The notes below the pieces were generated by a model that was given only the letters and a program-made list of their open reading frames with translations, had not been told where the DNA came from and searched no databases. DNA of 38,901 nt from an uncultured bacterium (lineage in GTDB: Bacteria; Bacteroidota; Bacteroidia; Bacteroidales; Bacteroidaceae): positions 1 to 38,901 of the forward strand of contig CAMBOH010000009.1 in assembly GCA_945869305.1 (NCBI GenBank). Direction: 5' to 3'. How positions within the stretch are numbered: the stretch's first letter is position 1; each line of letters starts with the position of its first letter. Positions 10,989 to 19,729 of the stretch are shown here, in pieces. The position numbers and the translations under genes are program-made.

Positions 10989-11702
10989 TTACTTGGACTG
11001 GGCGTTGGCTGCATTGATCATGTCCTGGCTGGGCAGGATGTAAACCTCCACGCGGCGGTTCTGCTGCTTGCCTTCGGCAGTAGCGTTGTCAGCCACGGGA
11101 TTTTCTTCACCAAAGCCCTGTACGCTAACCAGACGGGCGGCGGGATAGCCTGAACCCACAATCTGGTTCTTTACGGCATCGGCGCGCTGCTGCGAGAGCT
11201 GAAGGTTCTTGGCCTTGCTCTGCTCGGCGGTGCTGTTCTTCCAGCCTGCATTGTCGGTGAAACCGCAGATAGCGAGGTCGAAGGTGTTGTCCTCAGCAGA
11301 CAGGTTGGTCACGAATTTCTTGATGGCAGCCTGTGCGCTGGCACTCAGTGTGGCTGAACCCGTGTTGAAGAGCAGGCCGCTGTCGAAGGTAGCCTTTACA
11401 TACTGCGTACCATTCTTGTCGGTCAGCACTTCGGCCTCGGCGTTGGCCAGCTCGGCAGCCTTCTTGGCCTTGTCCATCTTGTTGCCAATCAGCACACCGG
11501 CACCGGCACCTACAACCGTACCTACAGCTGCGCCGATAGCAGTGCTCTTGCCGTTGCCGCCAACGAGCTGGCCTACCAATGCGCCCAGCGCGCCACCACC
11601 GGCACCGCCGATAATACCGCCCTTGGCAGTGTTAGACATGCCGCAGCTGCTTAGCAACATGGCCAAGCTGACAGCACATACAGAAAACTTCATCTTGTTC
11701 AT
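10989..11702 (-). CDS. OmpA-family lipoprotein with glycine zipper
   Basis: This is a probable outer-membrane lipoprotein that anchors to peptidoglycan. The 237-residue product begins with a signal peptide ending in lipobox LLSSC, with C20 as the lipidated residue. A glycine-zipper segment at about 27-75 (repeated GG/GA motifs such as GGIIGGAGGGALGALVG) probably enters the membrane. The OmpA C-terminal peptidoglycan-binding domain at about 100-228 contains GFTDNAG, LSQQRADAV and the NRRVEVYI ending typical of the family. The architecture resembles E. coli YiaD. The gene stands alone, with a TACATTTG box upstream and its own terminator. The substrate and exact role cannot be read from the sequence. 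No defects are seen. Confidence 0.93.
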   Translation of the reverse strand: MNKMKFSVCAVSLAMLLSSCGMSNTAKGGIIGGAGGGALGALVGQLVGGNGKSTAIGAAVGTVVGAGAGVLIGNKMDKAKKAAELANAEAEVLTDKNGTQYVKATFDSGLLFNTGSATLSASAQAAIKKFVTNLSAEDNTFDLAICGFTDNAGWKNSTAEQSKAKNLQLSQQRADAVKNQIVGSGYPAARLVSVQGFGEENPVADNATAEGKQQNRRVEVYILPSQDMINAANAQSK

Positions 11703-11817
11703 AACGTAAAATGTTTATTGTTTAGATAGTCTTTCGGTTGATTGTCGGGTGGTGCAGGCGGAGTAAAGGAGCAGCTTCACTCCCCTCCTACACGTGCAGA
11801 ATCCCTTTTTCGGGGTG

Positions 11818-11825
11818 CAAATGTA
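11818..11825 (-). promoter_or_regulatory. Putative promoter -7 box for the OmpA-family gene
   Basis: The minus strand reads TACATTTG, an exact TAnnTTTG match. It lies 116 bp upstream of the ATG and would give a leader of about 108 nt. The -33 element is not clear. Confidence 0.5.
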
Positions 11826-11967
11826 CATAAAAACTGCGGATTGACTCCTTATTGGACCACAGATTATGCTTTTGGGACAATCTGTCTGTCATGATTCTCT
11901 GCCCAAGCCAGAAAGACGAGGAACATTTGCTCTGTCTGCTGGCAGCAGATGTCCTTGCGTTCCGCAC

Positions 11968-13710
11968 TTATTTTCCCACCAGCACCCGCGTGCCGTTCAC
12001 CACATAAATGCCGGCCGGTAGGCCCTTCAAGGCTTCGGCCACGGTGGCCGCCGTGCGCACGTGCTGTCCACCTATATTATATACGCTGACCTTCGAGGCA
12101 TCCCGCTGGGCCGCAACAGCCTGCAAGGAACTCGGAGTGGCCGACATGAATAGCGACACGGGCTGTTGTTTTGACTTATAGCAGGCAAAGCGTGGAGACG
12201 AGGCGTTGTACTGGATGGTGCGGTTGGGATGGGTCACACTGGCAATGCTGGCCTGTCCTTCGGCATCGACATGAATGGTCCACCAGGCAGACTCGTCTGA
12301 CGGGTCGGTCGTGCTATGCAGCTTGTTGTCGCTACTGGTGAGTGCCAGATAAACCTGTTCGGCCGTGCTGAACAGCGTCCAGTCAGTACCGGCACGCCCC
12401 AAGGTGAAGGCATAAGGCAGGCCCGTGCTGCCCGTTTCGGTGCATATTTCCGACTGGGTGGCATCGATGTCGACATACGTGCGGATGTTGTTGTCCATTT
12501 CGGCCATGGCCGTATTCTGTCCCACACAGACAATCAGTACGGGGAGCCCCTCGACCAATTGGGTGGCATCGGTGACAAGGCGGTAGAGCTTTTCGCTCTG
12601 GTCTGCCTCCTCGGCCACCGTGTACACGACACTCACCGTCTCACTCTGGGCGTCTCCCAGCGAAGCATAGGCCACAACCGATGTGGTGGTCTCTACAAGG
12701 AAGGTGGCGGGAGCGGCGACCGACACTTCTGGGGCACCGTTCAGGCTATAGTGGACCAAGGCCCCTTCGGTAGCGCACGCCACTGTCACCTCCGTGCCTT
12801 TGGCCACCAGGCCGGGCTGCGGCGAGAATGTCGGGGCAGCCACCTCGATGGTCTCCGAACCGCCATTGCCGCCCGGGGTGTAGTTGTCGGGGTCAAAGGC
12901 AACATCGGTTTTCGTTCCCCACACGTACTGTTCCAGTCCCGGGTAGTCGATGTAGGGGTTGCGGTTGTTCTGCAAGTCGTAAACAGCGTTGTTGCGGGCA
13001 ATTTCCTTGTCGCTCACAGGGTCTTCTTCGGCCCAGCGCAGCATCATGGTCAGTGCCCAGTTGGCATAGGCGGGGTACTTGTTGCCGGCCAGCATCGGCG
13101 ACGACCAGGAGGATATCTTGTCTTCATAGGCTGTGGCCATATAGAAATAGGTGCGTGCAAAGTCACCCTTGTACTCATCGGCCGGTTCGAATACCGTGCC
13201 CGAATAGCCCGACACCGTGCAGCTGCCCACCTTGCTGAATCCGCCAGATGACTTGTAGGTCTCGCCCTTGGTCTCGCCGAAGGGGTAATTGCTGCGGCGG
13301 TTGTTCACGTAGCCGTCGGTGGGATAAAGGTGGAACAGGTCGGTGTACATGGGCTTGGCATCGTTGAACCAGCTCTTGGGGAAAGAATGCTCCCTGTTGT
13401 AAGAGTCGCCCTCGCCCGAGTAGTTCTTTCCCTGTTCAGGTCCTCCCGGGGTGTAGTTCGTGACATTGGAATACATGTCCCAGATTTTTCCGTCGGGACG
13501 TACGTCAGTTTTCTTGAAGGCTTCCCACAGTTGGTCATAAGACAACTGCGTGTGGCTGCTCACAATGTCGCAGAGCGCGGTCTTCAGGGCCTTTCCTTTT
13601 TCGCCCTTTGCCGAGTTGTAATAGCCTTGTGGAATCTGTGCCGTCAGGCCGACGCACCAGAGCAGGGTGGCCAGCAGGCCGGTTGCACGTTTTGTTGCAG
13701 GTTGTAACAT
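11968..13710 (-). CDS. Secreted endonuclease I with T9SS sorting domain
   Basis: This is a predicted extracellular or cell-surface DNA/RNA nuclease. The 580-residue product starts with a signal peptide (about 1-25, ending TAQ). The endonuclease I domain (about 30-290) has the catalytic-type block NREHSFPKSWF, with H108, then DLFHLYPTDG and NNRRSN. A following segment (about 315-395: PGLVAKGTEVTV, VHYSLNG) resembles the chitobiase C-terminal beta-sandwich fold. The last ~80 residues, with VYNIGGQHV and LPAGIYVVNG, are a typical Por-type sorting domain recognised by the type IX secretion system. The ATG at 13710 was chosen over an upstream start at 13797 because it begins the signal peptide. 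It follows mutS2 by 83 bp and may be co-transcribed with it. Role is probably DNA scavenging or breakdown of extracellular DNA; this is inference. Confidence 0.9.
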   Translation of the reverse strand: MLQPATKRATGLLATLLWCVGLTAQIPQGYYNSAKGEKGKALKTALCDIVSSHTQLSYDQLWEAFKKTDVRPDGKIWDMYSNVTNYTPGGPEQGKNYSGEGDSYNREHSFPKSWFNDAKPMYTDLFHLYPTDGYVNNRRSNYPFGETKGETYKSSGGFSKVGSCTVSGYSGTVFEPADEYKGDFARTYFYMATAYEDKISSWSSPMLAGNKYPAYANWALTMMLRWAEEDPVSDKEIARNNAVYDLQNNRNPYIDYPGLEQYVWGTKTDVAFDPDNYTPGGNGGSETIEVAAPTFSPQPGLVAKGTEVTVACATEGALVHYSLNGAPEVSVAAPATFLVETTTSVVAYASLGDAQSETVSVVYTVAEEADQSEKLYRLVTDATQLVEGLPVLIVCVGQNTAMAEMDNNIRTYVDIDATQSEICTETGSTGLPYAFTLGRAGTDWTLFSTAEQVYLALTSSDNKLHSTTDPSDESAWWTIHVDAEGQASIASVTHPNRTIQYNASSPRFACYKSKQQPVSLFMSATPSSLQAVAAQRDASKVSVYNIGGQHVRTAATVAEALKGLPAGIYVVNGTRVLVGK

Positions 13711-13793
13711 GATTTTGGAGATTAGAGTCGTAGGGAGATCAGGCACGGGCCTGCACCTTCGCCTTCGGCTTGTTGTTTCGGAATGTGTGAGGG

Positions 13794-16469
13794 TCAATCC
13801 AGTTCGACCACGGTGATGCCGGCACCGCCAAACTGAACGTGCTCATCGCGGAAGGTCTTTACGCCCGGCACGGTGCGCAGGTAGTTGCGCACCAGTTCGC
13901 GCAAGGCCCCGGTTCCTGTACCATGCAGGATGCGCACGCGGGCCTGTTCGAGCTGGATGGAGTCGTCGATAAAGTAGGACACGGCAGTCAGTGCTTCGTC
14001 CACGTGCATGCCGCGGATGTCAATTTCGGGTTTGAAGTGCAGCTTCTTTTCATACATGGCATCGCGCGTCTGCTTGCTGACAAACGTGCTGGCGGCCCCG
14101 ACAGCAGGCCCTGCCGGCGTAGGAGGCTCGGCATGTTCGAGCTTGGACAGCGGCACGTTGGTATACATCACGCCAAACAGCACCCGGGCGTTCTTACCCG
14201 TCACGGCCTGTATGCGTCCGACCGCACCTTGTCCCTTGATGCGCACCGTATCGCCTGCCTTGAGGGCCTTGGCTGTACTGCTGCTCTTGGCCTGGCCAAG
14301 CGATGAAAGCACCTGGGCCACACTGCCGCGCAAGGCAGCGGCGGCTGCTTCCTGTGCCTGTGCGTTGCGCTGTCTGGCCGAACCCGGCTTTTCGTCGCGC
14401 CGCTGCTGACGGCGTTGTATCTTGGCAATCTTCCGGGCTATGCGGTCTTGCTCGTCGGTATTCTGTTCCAGCTTGTCGCGAAAGTCAGCCAGTTCGGCAC
14501 GTGCCTGTTTGGTGGCAGCCTTTTCGGCCTGCGCCTCGCGGATTGACCGTATGGTGTTTTCAATCTGCGCATTCGACTGTTCGAGCAGGTGTTGCGCCTC
14601 GGCCTTGGCTTGGGCCAGGATGCCTTTGCGCTCATTCTGGAAGTCAGTCATTTCTTGTTCATACTGGCGGGCGGTGTCCTCCAGCTGCTTCTCGCGCTGG
14701 CGTATGTTGCGCCGCTTTGTTTCCCAGTACATCTTGTCGCGCACGATGTCCTGCAGGTACTTGTCGCTCATCACGTAGTCCTTGCCCACCAAGTCAGTGG
14801 CATACTGGATTACGTCTTCGGGAATGCCTATCTTGCGGGCTATCTCCACAGCAAACGAGCTGCCGGGATTGCCAACCTGCAACAGGAAGAGGGGGCGCAT
14901 TTCGGCCCGGTCATAGAGCATGGCTCCGTTGGTCACGGCACGCGTCTGCTCGGCAAAGTGCTTCAGGTTCTGGTAGTGGGTGGTGATGATGCCGTAGGTC
15001 ATGCGGCTCACGAACTTGTTGAGAATAGCCTCGGCCAGTGCTCCGCCAATCTGTGGTTCTGTGCCACCGCCAAACTCGTCAATCAGCAGCAGACTGCGAC
15101 TCGACGCGTTGCGCATCATGGTCTTCATGTTGAGCAGGTGTGAAGAGTAGGTTGACAGGTCGTTCTCCAGACTCTGCTCATCGCCGATGTCGATAAAGAC
15201 GCTGTCGAAGATGCCCACACGTGACCGCTCGCCCGTGGGCACGGGCATACCGCATTGCGCCATATACTGCAACAGGCCCACCGTCTTCAGACACACCGAC
15301 TTGCCACCCGCATTCGGTCCGGAGATAATCAGGATGCGGCAACCTGCGGGCAGCGTCACGTCGAGCGGCACAATCTGTGAGCCGTGGCGGTTGAGCGACT
15401 GTTCGAGCAGGGGGTGACGCGCCTGGTGCCACTCTATCAGTGCACCGTTCTCAACCTGGGGCACGATAGCCTTACACGAGGCCGAGAAGATGCCCAGCGC
15501 ACGCAGATAGTCTACATGGGCCAGGAACTGGAGCGACTGCATGATTTGGGGTATGTGGGGGCGGATGGCCGAAGCCAGCTCCTGAAGAATGCGGATGACC
15601 TCACGCCGCTCGGCAGCCTTGAGTTCGCGGATGCGGTTGTTGGCATCGACCACTGCGGCGGGCTCGATAAACACGGTCTTGCCCGTGGCGCTCTCGTCGT
15701 GGACGATGCCCTTGATCTTGCGCTTCAGCGCGGGAGCCACGGGAATCACCAGTCGTCCGTCGCGCATGGTAGGCGTCACGTCGCGGTCAATGAAACCCGA
15801 AGCCTGTGCCTCGCTGATGATTGAACGCAGGCTGTGGGACAGGCTGCGGGTGGTCACCTCTATCTGGTGGCGCAGTGAGAGCAGTTCGGGCGAGGCCGTG
15901 TCCTTTACCTTTCCATACTTGTTCAGCACGCTGTCGATACGGTCGACCAGTGCCGGAAAGGTGGCCACGGGTTGCGACATGGCGGCCAGCGCGGGATAGT
16001 TGTAGGCCAGTGTCTCAGTTTCGTCGTTGTCGCCGGCATCATCAGCTTCGTCATCGGGACCTTCCTCTCCCACTCCACCAGAAGCCGGCTGCCGCCGTGA
16101 TGTTGCGGACGAATCGTCCTGTCCGTCGGTGGTGCTGGTGAAGGCAAGCCTGTAGCTCACGGCCGAGCGCAGCGAGCGTTTCAGGTTGAACAGGTCGGGC
16201 TCTTCCATGTACGTTCTGTCGGGACGTATGTGGAGCAGTGCTTCGCGCACGTCGAAGAACTCGCTTTCCACCTCATCGCCGTGTTCCTGGTCGAAGCGCA
16301 CGTACTCCGCACACTCGGCCAGGGCCTGCCTCACACGGGCAGCATCGGTCATGAACTGCAGGTGCTTGTCGACCCACTCGATGCCGAGTGCCGACATGCA
16401 CCGCCCTTTCAGCTGCGTACGGATTTCGGTAAAGCCAATCTTCCTTTCGAAATTATCGGGATAAATCAT
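13794..16469 (-). CDS. mutS2: MutS2-family ATPase/endonuclease with Smr domain
   Basis: MutS2 is a MutS paralogue without mismatch-recognition domains. It has been linked to suppression of recombination and, in other bacteria, to rescue of collided ribosomes. The 891-residue product has the core/lever helices, Walker A GPNAGGKS at 384-391, Walker B LLLIDEFGGGTEP, a long charged coiled coil (roughly 560-690), and a C-terminal Smr nuclease domain. That domain holds IDIRGMHVDEA and ILHGTGTGALRE. A polar, acidic insertion at about 112-155 in the N-terminal part looks unusual and disordered. The start ATG at 16469 lies 22 bp after a TAATTTTG promoter box. The gene precedes the nuclease gene on the same strand. 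Confidence 0.95.
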   Translation of the reverse strand: MIYPDNFERKIGFTEIRTQLKGRCMSALGIEWVDKHLQFMTDAARVRQALAECAEYVRFDQEHGDEVESEFFDVREALLHIRPDRTYMEEPDLFNLKRSLRSAVSYRLAFTSTTDGQDDSSATSRRQPASGGVGEEGPDDEADDAGDNDETETLAYNYPALAAMSQPVATFPALVDRIDSVLNKYGKVKDTASPELLSLRHQIEVTTRSLSHSLRSIISEAQASGFIDRDVTPTMRDGRLVIPVAPALKRKIKGIVHDESATGKTVFIEPAAVVDANNRIRELKAAERREVIRILQELASAIRPHIPQIMQSLQFLAHVDYLRALGIFSASCKAIVPQVENGALIEWHQARHPLLEQSLNRHGSQIVPLDVTLPAGCRILIISGPNAGGKSVCLKTVGLLQYMAQCGMPVPTGERSRVGIFDSVFIDIGDEQSLENDLSTYSSHLLNMKTMMRNASSRSLLLIDEFGGGTEPQIGGALAEAILNKFVSRMTYGIITTHYQNLKHFAEQTRAVTNGAMLYDRAEMRPLFLLQVGNPGSSFAVEIARKIGIPEDVIQYATDLVGKDYVMSDKYLQDIVRDKMYWETKRRNIRQREKQLEDTARQYEQEMTDFQNERKGILAQAKAEAQHLLEQSNAQIENTIRSIREAQAEKAATKQARAELADFRDKLEQNTDEQDRIARKIAKIQRRQQRRDEKPGSARQRNAQAQEAAAAALRGSVAQVLSSLGQAKSSSTAKALKAGDTVRIKGQGAVGRIQAVTGKNARVLFGVMYTNVPLSKLEHAEPPTPAGPAVGAASTFVSKQTRDAMYEKKLHFKPEIDIRGMHVDEALTAVSYFIDDSIQLEQARVRILHGTGTGALRELVRNYLRTVPGVKTFRDEHVQFGGAGITVVELD

Positions 16470-16490
16470 TGTGTTCTTTACTTACAGGCG

Positions 16491-16498
16491 CAAAATTA
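16491..16498 (-). promoter_or_regulatory. Putative promoter -7 box for mutS2
   Basis: The minus strand reads TAATTTTG, matching TAnnTTTG. A TTTT element lies about 20 bp upstream of it, near the -33 position. A leader of about 15 nt would result. Confidence 0.55.
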
Positions 16499-16620
16499 AG
16501 CATATATATTGAAAGCGTAAAAGATTGGGAGCCGAAGAGTTGAAAGTTTGTGTTGGGGAGGCTCCCGCTTGAAGAGAAGAAAGCGAACTACCTAAATGGT
16601 TCGCAAATGAATGTAAATGA

Positions 16621-16811
16621 CATGGTACCAAGCGTTCGAGGTACGCTTAAAGATAGGGGCAATAAGCGCTTGTGCACTGGGAATGCGGGCAAGGGCTCAC
16701 GTTTATTATAAGCAAGCTTTTGCCTGGTCTCCCACTGCGCAAGCACTCAAAGCCCTGAAAGGGCAAAAGCGTAAGTAGAAGGGACTCATGCTTATGCACT
16801 TTCAGGGCGAA
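16621..16811 (+). repeat. Degenerate copy of the dispersed palindromic element
   Basis: The 413-bp asnS-mutS2 gap (16470-16882) holds no gene. Within it, AAGCGTTCGAGG (16630-16641) resembles the 36-bp repeat core at 35.4 kb. AGGGGCAATAAGC follows, then GCCCT-GAA-AGGGC with AAAAGCG at 16752-16771. The same modules appear in the same order at 35.5 kb. A second degenerate copy of the last module is inverted at 16787-16811 (minus strand CGCCCTGAAAGTGC), making a larger hairpin. Two further perfect stems lie nearer mutS2: GGGAGCC/GGCTCCC (16527-16566) and GCGAAC/GTTCGC (16583-16604). Confidence 0.65.
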
Positions 16812-16882
16812 CGTACAGCGCGGTAGCACTGGGAGGACAGGCAGAAGCCTGCGGTTGACTGTGTCGTGGGATGATGGCGGAT

Positions 16883-18277
16883 TTAGAAGTCGGCCGACTT
16901 CGGCGTACGCGGGAAGGGTATCACGTCGCGGATGTTCTGCATACCTGTCACAAAGAGGATGAGACGTTCGAAGCCCAGGCCGAAGCCGGAGTGCGGACAG
17001 GTGCCGAAACGGCGGGTGTCGAGATACCACCACATGTCCTTCATGGGGATGCCCAGCTCCTCAATGCGGCCCATGAGCTTGTCGTAGCTTTCCTCGCGCT
17101 CCGAACCGCCGATGATTTCGCCTATCTGCGGGAAGAGCACGTCCATGGCGCGCACGGTCTTGCCGTCGTCGTTCATCTTCATGTAGAAGGCCTTGATTTC
17201 TTTCGGGTAGTCGGTCAGGATAACCGGCTTCTTGAAATGTTCTTCCACTAAGAAGCGCTCGTGCTCGCTGGCCAGGTCCATGCCCCAGTATACGGGGAAC
17301 TCAAACTTGCGGCCGCCGGCAATGGCTTCCTCCAGAATACGGATGCCTTCGGTGTAGGTAAGGCGCACGAAGTCGTGCTCTACCACGAAGTGGAGTCGGT
17401 CGAGCAGGGTCTTGTCGACCATCTTGTTGAGGAACTCCAGGTCGTCCTGACAGTTGTTGAGGGCCCAGCGCACACAATACTTGATGAAGTCTTCGGCCAG
17501 GTCCATGTTGTCGTTGATGTCGTAGAAGGCCACTTCGGGCTCAATCATCCAGAACTCGGCCAGGTGGCGCGGCGTGTTGGAGTTTTCGGCACGGAAGGTG
17601 GGGCCAAAGGTGTAGATGGCACCCAGAGCCGTTGCTCCCAGCTCACCTTCGAGCTGTCCGCTCACGGTCAGCGAGGTTGTTTTGCCGAAGAAGTCGCCGG
17701 AGTAGTCAATCTTGCCCTCCTCGGTGCGCTTCAGGTCGTAGAGGTTCTGGGTCGTCACTTGGAACATCTGTCCCGCGCCTTCGCAGTCAGAGGCGGTGAT
17801 GATGGGAGTGTTGAAGTAGAAGAACCCATGTTCGTGGAAGTAGCGGTGAATGGCCATGGCCATGTTGTGGCGAATGCGGAACACGGCTCCGAAGGTGTTG
17901 GTGCGCAGGCGCATGTGGGCGTGCTGCCGCATGTATTCGAAGCTCTGTCCCTTCTTCTGCATGGGGTAGTCGCTGCCGCAGGCACCCAGCACCTCGATGG
18001 CTGTGGCCTGCACCTCAACGCGTTGTCCCGAGCCTTGGCTTTCTACCAGTACGCCTTCGACCGAGAGGCAGGCACCGGTGGTGATGAGCTTGAGCATTTC
18101 AGCATCGAACTTCTCGACGTCGGCCACGACCTGTACGTTCAGGATGGTGCTGCCATCGTTCAGGGCAATGAAGTTGACCGACTTGCTGCCGCGGCGCGTA
18201 CGCACCCAGCCTTTCACACATACCGAAGCACCGAAGTCTGTGCGCTTCAGCAAATCTATGATTTTTGTACGTTGCAT
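16883..18277 (-). CDS. asnS: Asparaginyl-tRNA synthetase
   Basis: AsnRS charges tRNA-Asn with asparagine in the cytoplasm. The 464-residue product has the usual length. An N-terminal OB-fold anticodon-binding domain (about 1-115, with [20 protein letters not shown]) precedes a class II catalytic domain. Motif 2 is [21 protein letters not shown] minus its last residue in the usual form, and motif 3 is [12 protein letters not shown] near the C-terminus. The ending [11 protein letters not shown] is characteristic of AsnRS/AspRS. The gene follows the pseudouridine synthase gene by 75 bp on the same strand, and purB lies upstream of that, so purB-rluB-asnS is a probable operon. No anomaly is seen. 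Confidence 0.97.
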   Translation of the reverse strand: MQRTKIIDLLKRTDFGASVCVKGWVRTRRGSKSVNFIALNDGSTILNVQVVADVEKFDAEMLKLITTGACLSVEGVLVESQGSGQRVEVQATAIEVLGACGSDYPMQKKGQSFEYMRQHAHMRLRTNTFGAVFRIRHNMAMAIHRYFHEHGFFYFNTPIITASDCEGAGQMFQVTTQNLYDLKRTEEGKIDYSGDFFGKTTSLTVSGQLEGELGATALGAIYTFGPTFRAENSNTPRHLAEFWMIEPEVAFYDINDNMDLAEDFIKYCVRWALNNCQDDLEFLNKMVDKTLLDRLHFVVEHDFVRLTYTEGIRILEEAIAGGRKFEFPVYWGMDLASEHERFLVEEHFKKPVILTDYPKEIKAFYMKMNDDGKTVRAMDVLFPQIGEIIGGSEREESYDKLMGRIEELGIPMKDMWWYLDTRRFGTCPHSGFGLGFERLILFVTGMQNIRDVIPFPRTPKSADF

Positions 18278-18352
18278 TGTTTCTGTAACAGGATGGTTGA
18301 TGAAAAGTCCTCCCGTAGGCAGTGGGAGGACTTTGTCAGTGTTTGTTGTTCT

Positions 18353-19672
18353 CTACTCGAAAGCACCCATGCGCAACATCTGTACCTCCTTCTCAGTGAG
18401 GTAACGCCAGTCGCCGCGGCGCACGTTCTTCTTGGTCAGACCGGCAAAGTAGACACGGTCGAGCTTCGTCACGTGATAGCCCAGGCTCTCGAAGATGCGT
18501 CGCACGATGCGGTTCTTTCCGCTGTGAATCTCAATGCCAATCTGCTTCTTGTCGGTCGGATGGGCATATTCGACGGCATCGGCCTTGATGTCGCCGTCAT
18601 CGAGTGTGATGCCTTCGGCAATCTGCTGGATGTCGGCAGCCGTTACGTTGCGGTCAGTGGTCACGTGGTATATCTTCTTCTTCAGGAACTTCGGGTGAGT
18701 CAGCTTCGAAGCCATCTCACCGTCGTTCGTGAGCAGGAGCACGCCGGTGGTGTTGCGGTCGAGGCGGCCTACGGGATAGATGCGTTCGGGACAGGCCGAA
18801 ACCACCAGGTCCATTACCGTCTTGCGGTTCTGGGGGTCTTCGCTGGTCGTCACGTAGCCCTTGGGCTTGTTGAGCAACACGTAGACCTTCTTCTCCATCT
18901 TCACCACATTGTCGTGGAAGCGCACTTCGTCGGTGCGCAGCACCTTGGCCCCCAGTTCGGTGACTACCACGCCATTGACGCTCACCACGCCTGCCTCAAT
19001 ATACTTGTCGGCATCACGGCGGGAGCAGACGCCGGCATTGGCCAGGAACTTGTTCAAGCGCAGGGGTACTGTCGGATCGTAGTTCTCCTCCTTGTACTCC
19101 AGCCGTTTCTTGTGGGAATATTTGGCATTGGGGTCATATCCCGACCTGCGTGCGCGATAGCCTCCACCGCCCTGCTGCGGGTAGCGTTGACGGAAGTTGC
19201 CCTGTGTGTTACGGTGACGAGGGGCAAAGCCACCTTGCTGGCGGCGCTGTCCGTATCCGTCTTCAGTGTTGCGATAGCCTCCTTCATTGTTGTAGCGGGG
19301 AGCATTCTCGTTGTAGCGGGGCTGGTAGCCTCCTTCGCCTTCATTGGCATAGCGCGTCTTGCTCCAGCGGTTTTCACGGGGCTGGTAGCCCCCCTGACGA
19401 TAGCCTTCGCGGCTATATCCGTTGCGCTGTGAGCCATAGCCTCCTTCACGGTTGTTCTGGTAGCCAGTGCCTTCGTTTCGCGTGTTGTTGCGCTGGCCAT
19501 ACTGGCGCGCATTGCGGTAATCGCTGCTTCCGGCAGGGCGGAAGTTGCGGTTGATGCGCGGACGCGGTGTGTGTTCTGCTCCCGTCTGTCGTGCGGGGCG
19601 TGCATTGTCTTCGTTCTGCCAGCTATAGCCGTCACGGCCTTCCTGGCTGTTGTTCATGAATTCATCGTTCAT
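18353..19672 (-). CDS. rluB: Pseudouridine synthase, RsuA/RluB family, with long RG/GY-rich N-terminus
   Basis: This enzyme isomerises a uridine to pseudouridine in rRNA; RluB acts on 23S rRNA in E. coli. In the 439-residue product the catalytic half is standard. An S4 RNA-binding domain lies at about 202-250 (RLNKFLANAGVCSRRDAD). The catalytic motif GRLDRNTTG has its aspartate at D305, and the C-terminal motifs (LLTNDG, HSGKNRIVRR) follow. Residues 1-200 are a disordered extension rich in R, G, Y, N and Q with repeated GGY and GYQPR-like motifs, similar to RGG RNA-binding tails. Extensions of this kind are common in Bacteroidetes homologues. The exact target cannot be decided from sequence, so RluB is the best guess. 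It lies between purB and asnS. Confidence 0.88.
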   Translation of the reverse strand: MNDEFMNNSQEGRDGYSWQNEDNARPARQTGAEHTPRPRINRNFRPAGSSDYRNARQYGQRNNTRNEGTGYQNNREGGYGSQRNGYSREGYRQGGYQPRENRWSKTRYANEGEGGYQPRYNENAPRYNNEGGYRNTEDGYGQRRQQGGFAPRHRNTQGNFRQRYPQQGGGGYRARRSGYDPNAKYSHKKRLEYKEENYDPTVPLRLNKFLANAGVCSRRDADKYIEAGVVSVNGVVVTELGAKVLRTDEVRFHDNVVKMEKKVYVLLNKPKGYVTTSEDPQNRKTVMDLVVSACPERIYPVGRLDRNTTGVLLLTNDGEMASKLTHPKFLKKKIYHVTTDRNVTAADIQQIAEGITLDDGDIKADAVEYAHPTDKKQIGIEIHSGKNRIVRRIFESLGYHVTKLDRVYFAGLTKKNVRRGDWRYLTEKEVQMLRMGAFE

Positions 19673-19729
19673 GGCTTTGTGGTTTGTTGTGGTGATAAAT
19701 TATTGAAACGTGGCATTCTCACGAATGCT

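Noticed and set aside
10660-11043. 127-codon open frame through the hppA-OmpA gap
   Set aside because: It crosses the terminator, the tandem repeats and antisense OmpA sequence; no start or domain supports it.
17261-19432. 723-codon plus-strand open frame opposite asnS and the pseudouridine synthase gene
   Set aside because: It is antisense to two well-supported genes and spans their intergenic gap. The product is low-complexity and has no recognisable domain; it is a codon-bias shadow.
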